Assembly: GCF_900142255.1 (NCBI RefSeq)
Contig: NZ_FRAF01000011.1
Location: forward strand, 1 to 64,000
Length of the DNA: 64,000 bases
Direction: 5' to 3'
Source: Alicyclobacillus tolerans
GTDB lineage: Bacteria > Bacillota > Bacilli > Alicyclobacillales > Alicyclobacillaceae
The position numbers and the translations under genes are program-made. Under the pieces are notes generated by a model, which was not told the origin of the DNA, ran no database searches, and saw only the letters and a list, made by a program, of their open reading frames with translations. Positions 48,014 to 57,737 of the stretch are shown one piece after another (position 1 is the first letter of the stretch; each line of letters starts with the position of its first letter).

Positions 48014-49393
48014 ATGAGCTTGAAAAGTGGAATGAAACTGGGTGTTTCCATTCTTTCTGCCACAGCTTTACTGACTCCAATTACATCATTTGCAGCCACG
48101 TCTTCCCACAGGATAGAAAAATCCGTCAATGGCAAAGGGGATAGTCCCCAAGGAGCAGTTCAAACTGGAATATACCCAAATTTATTTAAACAGGCAGGGT
48201 ATACACAGAAACAAATTAATGAAAAGGTTAATACCGATTGGCACCAGCTTTTTCACGGGAATCCCGGGACGTCTGCTGATCATTACTATAATGGACAGGC
48301 GTTATACTATCAAATGACGCCTGATATGGCTTATATCGCCTCCATTTCTTCTTATCCCGGTACTGCCAATCCAAACGATGTGCGTACTGAAGGTATGGGT
48401 TACGGAATGATGATTGCCGTACAGTTGAATCACAAAAGGGAATTCGATTCTTTGTGGAATTATGCAAAAACGTATATGCAGATTAAAGAGGGACCGACGA
48501 AGGATGAGTTTGCATGGCATACTTATCCTGACGGTAAGGTCATTGATTATGGAGTTGCTCCTGATGGCGATCAATGGATTGCCGCTGCACTCGCCTTTGC
48601 GGCGGGACGCTGGGGGAATGGGAGGGGGATCTATAACTATCGGAAACAATCCGAACAGATTCTGCATGCCATGTGGCATGACCCATCTCCCGAATTCAGT
48701 CAAACCACTTACTTACCTGTCTTCTCACCGCCAAACGCCATGAACTATACGGACCCATCCTACAGTTTGCCAGCTTTTTATAAAGTTTTTGCATCCGTTG
48801 ATCCGACTGATAAACAGCTATGGAACAAAGCGTACACTTCCGGCGAAAACCTTTTGAAAGATGCCTACAATCCGGCTACGGGACTAGCGCCCGACTACAC
48901 AAACTTTAATGGCACCCCTTACCCTTCTATACCATCAAACGAACAGCCGACCAATACAAACTATGGCTACAACTTCGAATTTGATGCGTTTCGTGTTATT
49001 GCCAATGCCAATGTTGATGCAGCCTGGTTTGGAGTTAAACCTTGGGAAACTACTTATTCGAATGCATTGGAGAACTTCTTTTACCCTGTCATCAATACCT
49101 ATGGCAACAACTACGAACTTAATGGAACTGAACTCAATTCCAGTTCGGGTCACTCCCCCGGTTTGGTAGCGATGAACGCGTCCTCTGCCATCTCGGCTAC
49201 GAACCCAGAAAAGATGGCTTTCGTTCAGGCCCTATGGAATACTGCTCTCCCAACAGGGCAATGGCGTTATTATGACGGCATGTTAACCATGCTTGGTATG
49301 CTCTACGACAGTGGTAAATTTCGTGATTGGTGGCATCCGGTTGAAAATCGAGCATACCCACGCTCGTTCAAACATAACATAGAAACAAACTAG
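48014..49393 (+). CDS. secreted GH8 glycosidase, Rex-like (exo-oligoxylanase/xylanase)
   Basis: 459 residues with a Sec signal peptide (KSGMKLGVSILSATALLTP, cleavage near AFAA|TS at 27-30). The GH8 barrel carries the acid Glu126 (DVRTEGMGYGMM) and the candidate base Asp324 (FEFDAFRVIANANVDAAWFG). Blocks such as FAWHTYPDG, APDGDQW, DPSYSLPAFYKVF, GLAPDYTNFNGTP and WRYYDGMLTML follow the reducing-end xylose-releasing exo-oligoxylanase (Rex), as I recall the B. halodurans enzyme. That one is intracellular; this one is exported. The Rex loop LHPVG, which blocks subsite -2, reads GHSPG here, so strict exo action is uncertain. A secreted xylanase or glucanase is possible. Confidence 0.88.
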   Translation: MSLKSGMKLGVSILSATALLTPITSFAATSSHRIEKSVNGKGDSPQGAVQTGIYPNLFKQAGYTQKQINEKVNTDWHQLFHGNPGTSADHYYNGQALYYQMTPDMAYIASISSYPGTANPNDVRTEGMGYGMMIAVQLNHKREFDSLWNYAKTYMQIKEGPTKDEFAWHTYPDGKVIDYGVAPDGDQWIAAALAFAAGRWGNGRGIYNYRKQSEQILHAMWHDPSPEFSQTTYLPVFSPPNAMNYTDPSYSLPAFYKVFASVDPTDKQLWNKAYTSGENLLKDAYNPATGLAPDYTNFNGTPYPSIPSNEQPTNTNYGYNFEFDAFRVIANANVDAAWFGVKPWETTYSNALENFFYPVINTYGNNYELNGTELNSSSGHSPGLVAMNASSAISATNPEKMAFVQALWNTALPTGQWRYYDGMLTMLGMLYDSGKFRDWWHPVENRAYPRSFKHNIETN

Positions 49394-49460
49394 CTACATC
49401 ATCCGGGTGAAGATATCGGCTGAGTATGACGCAAATCTCGCAACGCATGCATTTTATCTT

Positions 49461-49491
49461 AACGACCACCCAAACGGGTGGTCGTTATTTT
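49461..49491 (+). terminator. terminator of the GH8 gene
   Basis: AACGACCACCC (49461-49471), loop AAAC, GGGTGGTCGTT (49476-49486), then ATTTTC. The 11-bp stem is perfect. It lies between convergent genes and may also serve the leftward xyl operon, although that strand has no clear T tract. Confidence 0.8.
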
Positions 49492-49599
49492 CAACAAGTT
49501 TAAGACTTCGCTTAGACAACGGACTCAGCTGATTGAGTGGATATTGGCCTGCAGGGACGCGGCTAACACAACTACGGCGCGGCACGACAACACGGCGCG

Positions 49600-50607
49600 T
49601 CAATCCTGCTTCACGCCTCCATCACGTACGTACAGGCGACTGTGCGCTTCCCACACCTCACCTGGTCGTACAGGGAACAACCCGACTTCATCTGCTGGCA
49701 ACTCCAAATTTGGCGCATTGACGACATTCACTTGCGGTTCGGCACAGAAAAACCCAGGCTGCCCGTAGTGGTTCCAAACCATCCATTGCCCGAACCCAAG
49801 CCCCACATCGTAGACCAGCGTCACGTCGCGCTTCATGTCCCAGAGTTCCATGCGATTGTAACCGTCTTGTGCAAGCGCCGTGTAATGATTGTCCATCGAC
49901 TCGACAAACGGGTACGCCCCGACATCACGCAAGGCTTGCTCGTATAAGGTCAAAGGCAGACGAACCCCTGTAGGCAGACCACGATTATCAAGCTCCCAGC
50001 GCTCGCCGATAGTGAAGCGACAGCGGTAGTCGGTAGCGTCTCCATGCTCTGCAAACGGCGCGTTGACCGCCGTGTGGAATCCGACCAGGCACGGCATGGA
50101 TCCACCCCCATCGTTTCGTACCAAAACGTGTTGAGAAAGTCCAAACTCGTTCAGCCCATAGCGCAATTCAAAAGTGAAACAAAACGGCCACTTTGCGAAC
50201 AGCGGGTGCGCTTCGTCCACTTTCACAGACAGCACAACATAGCTTTCGACCTGAGTACTGCCAAAGTCCTTGACTTCCCACGCGGTATCGTACAAAACAC
50301 CGTGCAGGTGCGCGCCAGTGGCCGCTTCGTTCACAGGCAATTGAACGTGCGTGCCGGCGTAGGTGAACGTGCCGGCATCGTAACGGTTAGGGGGGAACAG
50401 GACAGGGATCCCGTACAAATATGGTGTCCGCCTGAAGTCGTCCATCTCATTAACGCCTGGTTCGTGCAGCAGTGTGAAGCCGCGGATGAGGTCGCGAAAG
50501 CTAATCAGATTGGCCCCGATTTCAGGGAGAACCGTCGCCTGAAGGTTTTCCCACCGCAAGACGACAGCGCGCTCCCCACGGAAGGTCGTTTCCTTTGCCC
50601 CTCTCAC
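49600..50607 (-). CDS. aldose 1-epimerase (mutarotase) family protein
   Basis: 335 residues, galactose-mutarotase-like beta sandwich. Key stretches: VLPEIGANLISFRD at the start, YGIPVLFPPNRYDAGTF (the conserved Arg) and AATGAHLHGVLYDTAWEV (His). Further on is PCLVGFHTAVNAPF (second His), and the acidic residue is probably in ELPADEVG. It is the last gene of the xylose operon. It likely interconverts xylose anomers so that the isomerase gets the right form. GTG start with GGAGGGGG upstream. Confidence 0.85.
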   Translation of the reverse strand: MRGAKETTFRGERAVVLRWENLQATVLPEIGANLISFRDLIRGFTLLHEPGVNEMDDFRRTPYLYGIPVLFPPNRYDAGTFTYAGTHVQLPVNEAATGAHLHGVLYDTAWEVKDFGSTQVESYVVLSVKVDEAHPLFAKWPFCFTFELRYGLNEFGLSQHVLVRNDGGGSMPCLVGFHTAVNAPFAEHGDATDYRCRFTIGERWELDNRGLPTGVRLPLTLYEQALRDVGAYPFVESMDNHYTALAQDGYNRMELWDMKRDVTLVYDVGLGFGQWMVWNHYGQPGFFCAEPQVNVVNAPNLELPADEVGLFPVRPGEVWEAHSRLYVRDGGVKQD

Positions 50608-50662
50608 TATCAGTTCACCCCCTCCGTTCGTATGGCACCTACCAGCAGTCTGGTATCTGCCA

Positions 50663-51973
50663 TTACACGCTCGTCAGGTACTGGTTGAAGATAGACTTCA
50701 GCATCTCCTGACGACCTGACTGGTTCGTAATTTCATGTTCCGTAGCGTACTCTGCGAGCGCCTTAAGGTCTGTCTTCCCGGCAACGATGTCGGCGCCGAT
50801 TCCGCTCTTGTAGCTGCTGTAGCGGTTGGCGACAAAGTCCTCAAGCACGCCGTCTTCGATCAGTTTGGCTGCCACCTTAAAGCCCTTGGCGAAACTGTCG
50901 ATACCGGCAATGTGTGCATAGAACAGGTCTATCGCGTCGAACGAGGCGCGCCGCGTTTTCGAATCGAAGTTCAAGCCGCCGCTGTGTAGCCCGCCGTTTT
51001 GGATGATCTCATACATCGCGAGCGTCGTGTTGTAGAGGTCCGTCGGAAACTCATCCGTGTCCCAACCGAGCAGCGGATCACCCTGGTTGGCGTCGACCGA
51101 ACCGAGCACGCCGTAGTGACGACACACTCGCAGCTCGTGTTCAAACGTGTGGCCAGCGAGGGTCGCATGATTCGCTTCGATGTTCAACTTAAAGTGGTGA
51201 ATCAGGTCGTACTTGTAAAGGAACGCGATTGCGCTTGCTGCGTCGTAGTCGTACTGATGCTTGGTCGGCTCTTTCGGTTTCGGCTCGATCAGGAACTGGC
51301 CGGTATAGCCGATCTCCTTCGCGTAGGCGATGGCCATGTGGTAGAAGCGCGCGAGATTGTCGAGTTCAAGCCCCATGTCCGTGTTAAGCAGCGTCTCATA
51401 GCCTTCGCGCCCTCCCCAGAACACGTGATTTTCGGAACCAAGCTCTTTGCCGATCTCAAGGCTCTTCTTGACCTGGCCAGCCGCGTACGCGAAGACGTCG
51501 GCGTTCGGCGAAGTTGCGGCACCATGCACAAAGCGCGGGTTAGTGAACATGTTTGCAGTGTTCCACAGCAGCTTCACGGAGGAGGTCTTCATGTAGTCCT
51601 TGATCATTGAGACGATCACGTCGAGGTTGCGATTGGTCTCAGTCAGCGTGTCGCCCTCCGGCGCAATGTCTCGATCGTGGAAGGCAAAGTATTTCAAACC
51701 CAACTTTTCAATCAGTTCAAACGCAGCTTCGACGCGCGCCTTCGCGAGGTCCATACCAGTGTAGCCGTTCCACGGGCGTTGCATCGTCGCAACGCCAAAT
51801 GGGTCGCTGCCGTCGGCGACCAGTGTGTGCCAATATGCGACGGAGAAGCGCAGATAGTCCTCCATCCGCTTGCCAAGAACGATTTCGTCCGGGTTGTAGT
51901 ACTTGTATGCGAGCGGGTTATTCGACTCCGAGCCCTCAAATTGAATCTTGCCGACGCCCTCGAAGTAAGTCAT
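50663..51973 (-). CDS. xylA: xylose isomerase
   Basis: Interconverts xylose and xylulose. 436 residues, the long class II form with the N-terminal insert. Signatures: [30 protein letters not shown] and [20 protein letters not shown] (metal ligands), with catalytic His in [14 protein letters not shown]. The start has an AGGAGGAGAC-like site. It lies between the GH3 and epimerase genes. Confidence 0.98.
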   Translation of the reverse strand: MTYFEGVGKIQFEGSESNNPLAYKYYNPDEIVLGKRMEDYLRFSVAYWHTLVADGSDPFGVATMQRPWNGYTGMDLAKARVEAAFELIEKLGLKYFAFHDRDIAPEGDTLTETNRNLDVIVSMIKDYMKTSSVKLLWNTANMFTNPRFVHGAATSPNADVFAYAAGQVKKSLEIGKELGSENHVFWGGREGYETLLNTDMGLELDNLARFYHMAIAYAKEIGYTGQFLIEPKPKEPTKHQYDYDAASAIAFLYKYDLIHHFKLNIEANHATLAGHTFEHELRVCRHYGVLGSVDANQGDPLLGWDTDEFPTDLYNTTLAMYEIIQNGGLHSGGLNFDSKTRRASFDAIDLFYAHIAGIDSFAKGFKVAAKLIEDGVLEDFVANRYSSYKSGIGADIVAGKTDLKALAEYATEHEITNQSGRQEMLKSIFNQYLTSV

Positions 51974-51994
51974 GATTTGTCTCCTCCTTTAGCT

Positions 51995-54328
51995 TTAGAA
52001 AGCTTCTGTTGTATACTCTCTCTCTACGACGATAGTTGGTTCACCTGTGACTTCAAACGATCCCTTCAGACGAATGTCCTCTGATGAACTGCCGACCATT
52101 ACCTCAAACGCGCCTGGTTCAACGACGTAGTGCAGATTCACATCGTGGAACCCGAGCGACGAAACCGGCAGCACGAACGTCACCGTCTTCGTCTCGCCTG
52201 TCGCAAGCGAGACCCGCCGGAAGCCTTTCAGTTCCTTCACGGGCCGCGTCAAGCTGGCGACCGGGTCGTGAACGTAGAGCTGTACCACTTCGTCTCCAGC
52301 GACAGACCCCGTGTTCGTGACATCGACTTGAATCGTCACCCGGTCACTCACTGTCAGGGGGGAGCCGGAGATGACGAGGTTTGCGTACGAGAACTCTGTG
52401 TAGCTGAGGCCGTAACCGAACGGATACAGCGGTTTAGAACTCATCTCGACGTAGTCGCCTTTCCAATGAGAGCGCCCGCCGGACGGTTTGTGGTTGTAGT
52501 ACACTGGCACTTGGCCAACCGATCGCGGAAAAGACATCGGCAGCCGACCGCCCGGGTTGTAGTCCCCAAACAGCACATCCGCGATCGCCGCAGCGCCCTC
52601 TTCGCCAGGCAACCACGCTTCCAGAATCGCCGGCACGTGATCGTTCATCCAGTTGATCGAGAGCGGTCTCCCATTCACAAGCACCGCGACAACCGGTGTG
52701 CCCGTCGCGTGCACGGAGCGAACTAGCTCCTCTTGCATGCCAGGCAAATCAAGGCTGGCGCGGTCGAGCGACTCACCCGACGAGCAGCCGTCGATGAGCC
52801 CTGCCTTGTCGCCGACCACGAGAATCGCAACGTCTGCCTGTTTTGCGGCGGCAACGGCCTCGTCAATACCTTCTTGCGATCCCGTCAGTGTATCGGCGCC
52901 TTCTGCAAACAAGACGCACGTCTCTGGCGACACCTTGTCACGGATGGCTTCGAGCACGCTGATGATGGAGACGAAGTTGACATCGAGTTCAATTTTGTCT
53001 GGCACCGCTGTGTTGAACGTGTTGGTCATGTCCTGGAGGGTTTCGATATGGCATGGGTATGCATAGTCGCCGAGCAAATGGCGGACGCTGTTTGCATTCG
53101 GGCCAATCACGGCGACCGTCCCCACGTTCTTGCTGAGTGGCAACAGGTTGCCTTCATTTTTGAGCAGAATCATCGACTGCTGCGCAATCGTCCGCGCCAG
53201 CCTGCGCTGCTCCTGATTGTCGAACACCTCCACGACGCGCGACTCGTCCACATACGGGTTCTCGAACAGCCCCATGCGGAACTTCGCGGTCAGCACGCGC
53301 CGGACAGCTGCGTCGACGAGTTCCATATCAATCGCGCTTTGCTGAATCAGCTCCACGAGCGGCGCACCGTAGCAGTCAATACTTGGTAATTCAATGTCGA
53401 CACCTGTTCGCAAGGCTGTGCGCGCAGCCCCCGGCTTGCCTTCGGCCAGGTGATGGTAGCTCTGTAGCATATCGATGGCGAAGTAGTCCGAGACCACAAT
53501 GCCGTCAAAACCCCACTCCTTACGCAACACCTCTGTCAGGAGTTCGCTCGAAGCGTGACACGGCACACCGTCTAGTTCGTGATAACCTGGCATGATGGAG
53601 CCAAGCTTGCCTTTTCGGACGACCGCTTCAAATGGTTGCAGGAAGACGTCGCGCAATTCTCGCGGTGCAATGTGCGGTGGAGCCCAGTTCATACCGCCTT
53701 CAGACACGCCGTAGCCGACGAAGTGCTTGCCAGTCGCAATCACGCCGTTTCTCACATCATTGGTCTGCAAACCGCGCACGTACGACAGCCCCATCTGTGT
53801 GACCAAGTAGGGGTCTTCGCCAAACGTCTCTTCGACGCGGCCCCAGCGGGCGTCGCGCGTGACGTCCAGAAGTGGCGCCAAGGCCTGGTGAGCGCCGACC
53901 GACTTCATCTGTGTGCGGATGACTTCCCCCATCGCCTCGGTCAGATCAGAGTTCCACGTACTCGCCACGCCGATCGTCTGCGGGAAGAGAGTCGCTCCTT
54001 TCGCCATGTAGCCGCTGCACGACTCCTCGTGCACCAAGGCCGGAATGCCAAGGCGCGTCTCATTCACGAGGTAGCGCTGGATATCATTTGCAACCTTTGC
54101 GCTATCCACAGGGTCAAGGCTGCTTGCGCCACCAATCCGCGTGATCTGGCCGATCCCGTTCTTCATCCGTGCGTCCGCTTTGACTGTGGAGAACGCCGAG
54201 CGCTCTAGCACTTCGTACACCCACAGACTACCAATCTGCGCGGACTTTTCCTCTGGCGTCATCTGCGACAGCAGGTGTTCGACGCGTTCCTCAACGGGCC
54301 GACTCGGGTCCCGGTACAGTTCACTCAT
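51995..54328 (-). CDS. GH3 beta-xylosidase/beta-glucosidase
   Basis: 777 residues, no signal peptide, so it works on imported sugars. Domain 1 (TIM barrel, ~1-350) has KHFVGYG and the nucleophile Asp281 (IVVSDYFAI). Domain 2 (alpha/beta sandwich) includes VAVIGPNANSVRHLLGDYAY. The C-terminal fibronectin-III-like domain has FGYGLSYTEFSYANL and VVQLYVHDP. In this operon the likely activity is beta-xylosidase on xylo-oligosaccharides; GH3 sequence alone does not settle xylose against glucose. Four-base overlap with xylB. Confidence 0.93.
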   Translation of the reverse strand: MSELYRDPSRPVEERVEHLLSQMTPEEKSAQIGSLWVYEVLERSAFSTVKADARMKNGIGQITRIGGASSLDPVDSAKVANDIQRYLVNETRLGIPALVHEESCSGYMAKGATLFPQTIGVASTWNSDLTEAMGEVIRTQMKSVGAHQALAPLLDVTRDARWGRVEETFGEDPYLVTQMGLSYVRGLQTNDVRNGVIATGKHFVGYGVSEGGMNWAPPHIAPRELRDVFLQPFEAVVRKGKLGSIMPGYHELDGVPCHASSELLTEVLRKEWGFDGIVVSDYFAIDMLQSYHHLAEGKPGAARTALRTGVDIELPSIDCYGAPLVELIQQSAIDMELVDAAVRRVLTAKFRMGLFENPYVDESRVVEVFDNQEQRRLARTIAQQSMILLKNEGNLLPLSKNVGTVAVIGPNANSVRHLLGDYAYPCHIETLQDMTNTFNTAVPDKIELDVNFVSIISVLEAIRDKVSPETCVLFAEGADTLTGSQEGIDEAVAAAKQADVAILVVGDKAGLIDGCSSGESLDRASLDLPGMQEELVRSVHATGTPVVAVLVNGRPLSINWMNDHVPAILEAWLPGEEGAAAIADVLFGDYNPGGRLPMSFPRSVGQVPVYYNHKPSGGRSHWKGDYVEMSSKPLYPFGYGLSYTEFSYANLVISGSPLTVSDRVTIQVDVTNTGSVAGDEVVQLYVHDPVASLTRPVKELKGFRRVSLATGETKTVTFVLPVSSLGFHDVNLHYVVEPGAFEVMVGSSSEDIRLKGSFEVTGEPTIVVEREYTTEAF

Positions 54329-55866
54329 GCTTGCAACCTCCTTGCCAACCCGTTCAGGTCATGCATCAAGTTCTTTGTCTCCCTATAACCCTTCTGGAAC
54401 AAGGGGTACAGGTCGTTGTAAAACTCTACCCAGTCCGCGCGCGGCGGAACGCTGTTGCCAGTGCCAAGCCACGCTTGTATCGATGCTGGGTCTTCGGTCA
54501 GGGCGCCAATCCCTTGCGCAGCCAGGATCGCACCGCCGAGCGCCGGTCCGTGACTCGCCTGCATAATCTGCACGGGATTGCCGATGATACTCGCGAACAC
54601 TTCCATCCACAGCCGTCCGCCAGCGCCGCCACCGGATGCTTTCCAGCCGGACGACTTCACGCCGATCTGTTGCATGACCTCCCAGCAGTCTCGCAGACTG
54701 AACGAAACGCCTTCGAGGATAGCTCGGACAAGGTGCGCGGCGGTATGCTGCCACTGCAGACCAATCCAGGCGCCGCGCGCTTGTGAGTCGAGGTGCGGAC
54801 TGCGCTCTCCCATCAGGTATGGCAAAAACAACAGACCGTCCGCTCCCGGCGCGACCGTCTCCGCCTCCTTCATTAGCAGCGTGTAGACATCACTGCCTGA
54901 CCGAGTAGCGACGGTCTGCTCCATTTGGCCGAAGCGGTTTCGGTACCACTGCAGCGATCCACCCGCAGCCTGGGTGACGCCCATCACAAACCAGCTGTTT
55001 CGCTGGGCGTGGCAGAAAGTGTGCAGTCTACCTCCTGGATCACGCAAAGACTTGTCCGTAACAGCCAGCACCACGCCGGACGTACCGAATACCGCGGATA
55101 CGGTACCAGGCACGACGATGCCAAGACCGATCGCGCCCGCTGCTTGATCGCCAGCTCCCGCCACCACCGGAACGCCCTCAGGCAAACCGAGCAGCTGCGC
55201 CGCGGCTGCCGACAGGTGACCGACGACTTCGTTCGCTTCATATACCGGCGGCAGCCACTCCATCGGTACGCCCGCGGCTTTACACATCTCCTCAGACCAA
55301 GTTCGCTTCGCGACATCAAGCATCAGCGTGCCGGACGCGTCCGATACGTCTATCGCTAACACATCGGTCAGTCGATAACGTATGTAATCTTTTGGTAGCA
55401 GCACCTTATTGATCCGGTTGTACAGGTCACGCTCGTGGTTTCGCATCCAGAGGATTTTCGTAATCGTGAAGTTAGGCAGCGGCGGGTTTTCAGTGAGTTG
55501 AATCACTGTGTCCCGCCCAACCGTGCGCTCCAGTTCCAACGCTTCGGCGTCCGAGCGCAGGTCGCACCAGATAATCGACGGTCGAATCACGCGCCCGTCC
55601 TTGTCGAGCGGCACAAGACCGTGCATTTGCCCGGACAGGCCAATGCACGCCACTGAGACATCACCCGCCTTTGCCAACACTGTCTGAATTGCCGTGACGG
55701 TTGCATTCCACCAATCCTCCGGATTCTGCTCGGCATACCCCGGTTTTGGAGTCAACATCTCGTACGATACTGTCGCGACCGATACGATGGAGCCATCAAG
55801 AGCGACAGCAATTACCTTGGTGCCCGAGGTGCCAACGTCAATGCCCAAAACAACTTGTCTGTTCAT
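54325..55866 (-). CDS. xylB: xylulokinase
   Basis: FGGY-family kinase making xylulose 5-phosphate. 513 residues. N-terminal phosphate loop GIDVGTSGTKVIAV; FGGY signature region MHGLVPLDKDG; catalytic Asp in VVAGAGDQAAGAIG; adenosine motif KASGGGAGGRLWMEVFAS and GPALGGAILAA. ATG overlaps the GH3 gene at its end. Unusually, it is placed ahead of the glycosidase and isomerase in the transcript. Confidence 0.96.
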   Translation of the reverse strand: MNRQVVLGIDVGTSGTKVIAVALDGSIVSVATVSYEMLTPKPGYAEQNPEDWWNATVTAIQTVLAKAGDVSVACIGLSGQMHGLVPLDKDGRVIRPSIIWCDLRSDAEALELERTVGRDTVIQLTENPPLPNFTITKILWMRNHERDLYNRINKVLLPKDYIRYRLTDVLAIDVSDASGTLMLDVAKRTWSEEMCKAAGVPMEWLPPVYEANEVVGHLSAAAAQLLGLPEGVPVVAGAGDQAAGAIGLGIVVPGTVSAVFGTSGVVLAVTDKSLRDPGGRLHTFCHAQRNSWFVMGVTQAAGGSLQWYRNRFGQMEQTVATRSGSDVYTLLMKEAETVAPGADGLLFLPYLMGERSPHLDSQARGAWIGLQWQHTAAHLVRAILEGVSFSLRDCWEVMQQIGVKSSGWKASGGGAGGRLWMEVFASIIGNPVQIMQASHGPALGGAILAAQGIGALTEDPASIQAWLGTGNSVPPRADWVEFYNDLYPLFQKGYRETKNLMHDLNGLARRLQA

Positions 55867-55898
55867 GTGTCACCTCGATATATCTGTCATCGCTAAGC

Positions 55899-56786
55899 TT
55901 ACTTGCCGAACCCAACCAACATGCCCCGGCGCAGGTATTTTCCCGCAAAAATGTACGCCAGAATGAGTGGCAGAGCCGAAAAGAGAACGACTGCCATCGT
56001 CACGGGCACGTCGATCGTGTGCTGACCCTGGAATTGGACGATCGCGAGCGGAAGTGTCTGAACCGATTGGCTTTGTGTGAGTACTAAAGGAAACAAAAAA
56101 TTGTTCCACGACTGGATGAATTCATAGATTCCGACCGACACAAGAGCAGGCATCGACAGCGGTGCTACCAGATGAAGCACGATCTGGAAGTCTGTCGCCC
56201 CCTCAAGTCCCATCGACTCGTACAGTTCGTTCGGAATATCGCGAACGAAGTTCACTAAAATCAGCAACGACAGTGGCAGGCCAAACGCGACCATCGGCAG
56301 AATCATGCCGATCAGCGTGTCGTATAGTCCAAACTTGTTGATCAAAATGTAGACCGGAATGATAGCCGCCTGAATTGGCAGTGCCAGCCCGACCAAAAAC
56401 ACGTTAAATACCGTGCGCACCGTGCGACTATGCGAGCGGACGATGACGTAAGCGAGCAACAGTGCAAACACTACAATCAGGACTACGGAACAAACAGAGA
56501 CGATGGCGCTGTTCAGGAAGTAGTGAAAAAACCCGGCCTGCAGCACTTGTGCGTAATTGCTGAGCGTCGGATGCGACGGCGGCAGCCATGGCTTGCCAAT
56601 CAAATACCCGTTTTGCGTCCGGAAACTGGTCATAACCATGTAGAGCAGCGGGTATCCCGCGATGATCAGCCAGATTGTGCCGAAGGTCGTAAAAGCGATC
56701 CCGTAACCAGTAACTTTCCTCTTCCGCTTGTTGGGTCTGACTTTCGCTCGTTGAACACTTGCGGTCTGTGTCCCCATCTCAGTCAC
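55899..56786 (-). CDS. sugar ABC transporter permease (MalG-like)
   Basis: 295 residues, six membrane helices, with a basic N-terminal cytoplasmic stretch (KVRPNKRKRKVTGYG). The EAA loop that contacts the ATPase reads ELYESMGLEGATDFQIVLHL. Second permease of a CUT1 importer. Overlaps the first permease gene by four bases. Confidence 0.95.
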   Translation of the reverse strand: MTEMGTQTASVQRAKVRPNKRKRKVTGYGIAFTTFGTIWLIIAGYPLLYMVMTSFRTQNGYLIGKPWLPPSHPTLSNYAQVLQAGFFHYFLNSAIVSVCSVVLIVVFALLLAYVIVRSHSRTVRTVFNVFLVGLALPIQAAIIPVYILINKFGLYDTLIGMILPMVAFGLPLSLLILVNFVRDIPNELYESMGLEGATDFQIVLHLVAPLSMPALVSVGIYEFIQSWNNFLFPLVLTQSQSVQTLPLAIVQFQGQHTIDVPVTMAVVLFSALPLILAYIFAGKYLRRGMLVGFGK

Positions 56787-57676
56787 GTCCCCTCCATCTG
56801 ACTTTCCATCTTGTTAAACCCGGTGAACTTGAGAATCAGAATGGACAAGAGCAGTCCGGCAGCTGCGAGAATGACAGCGATTACGCTACCTGCTCCAATG
56901 TTCAGATTGGTGAACGCTTCTTTATACATGTCCATCGCCAAAACTTCGGTGGAGTCACCAGGGCCACCGTTCGTCACCACGTAAATCAGGTCAAAGTAGG
57001 TGAGCGTACCGGTAAGGATCAGAACCGTCGTCGTGATGATCGTGTACTTCAACTGCGGCAGCGTGATGTGGAAGAACGCCTTTAATGGCCCAGCTCCGTC
57101 CAGCATCGCCGCTTCATAGAGGGACGCCGGGATCTGCTTGACGCCACTTTGATACAAGAGAGAGTTGAATGGTATAAATTGCCACGCGATGATGCATGCG
57201 ACGACCAACATTGCTAGGTGCGGGTTACCCAGCCAATTCTCCGTGCCGTTACCAATGCCGACTGCTTGCAACAAGGTGTCGATGAGACCGAACTCAGGAT
57301 CGAGGATGTACGACCACGTGATGCCGATGGCGACCGCAGAGAACAGCAACGGAATGAAGTACACCACACCGTAGACAACGCGATGCCGCTGCTTGCCTGC
57401 CATAAACACGCCAAGTACGAGACTGAGTGGGTTCTGCAACAGCCAACACAGCACCATCAATTCGATGGTCAGCCACAGGGAGTGCAAAGCTTGCCCATCG
57501 TCAAAAGCATGCGTCCAGTTGTAGAAGCCAACCCAAGTCGCCTTTGAGACACCGTCCCAATTCAAGCCGCTGTAGTATACAGCAACCAACATGGGCACCA
57601 GCGCGAATACGCCGAAAAAGAGGGCGGCTGGCAGCATCATCACCCAACGCTGCCAGTTCATACGAGAGCCTAGCAT
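56783..57676 (-). CDS. sugar ABC transporter permease (MalF-like)
   Basis: 297 residues, six membrane helices. EAA loop LYEAAMLDGAGPLKAFFHIT. Typical CUT1 features include the YYSGLNWDG and FVGFYNWTHAF region. The methionine at residue 6 (MNWQRWVMM) is a possible alternative start. No ATPase gene is in the cluster, so a shared MsmX-type ATPase encoded elsewhere would drive it. Confidence 0.95.
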   Translation of the reverse strand: MLGSRMNWQRWVMMLPAALFFGVFALVPMLVAVYYSGLNWDGVSKATWVGFYNWTHAFDDGQALHSLWLTIELMVLCWLLQNPLSLVLGVFMAGKQRHRVVYGVVYFIPLLFSAVAIGITWSYILDPEFGLIDTLLQAVGIGNGTENWLGNPHLAMLVVACIIAWQFIPFNSLLYQSGVKQIPASLYEAAMLDGAGPLKAFFHITLPQLKYTIITTTVLILTGTLTYFDLIYVVTNGGPGDSTEVLAMDMYKEAFTNLNIGAGSVIAVILAAAGLLLSILILKFTGFNKMESQMEGT

Positions 57677-57704
57677 TTGTGAACACTCCTTACATGTCGC
57701 GGAC

Positions 57705-57737
57705 AGCTGGGAGAGTTACCCCTCCCGACCACCAGCT
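57705..57737 (-). repeat. intercistronic hairpin between the binding-protein and permease genes
   Basis: AGCTGG/CCAGCT outer stem (57705-57710, 57732-57737) with a GGGAG/CTCCC inner stem. It overlaps the binding-protein stop. Such hairpins often raise binding-protein levels over the permeases by stabilising the upstream mRNA. Confidence 0.5.

Noticed and set aside
50044-51610. Several long plus-strand frames opposite the epimerase and xylA genes
   Set aside because: GC-rich DNA produces long antisense frames; the opposite-strand genes are unmistakable.
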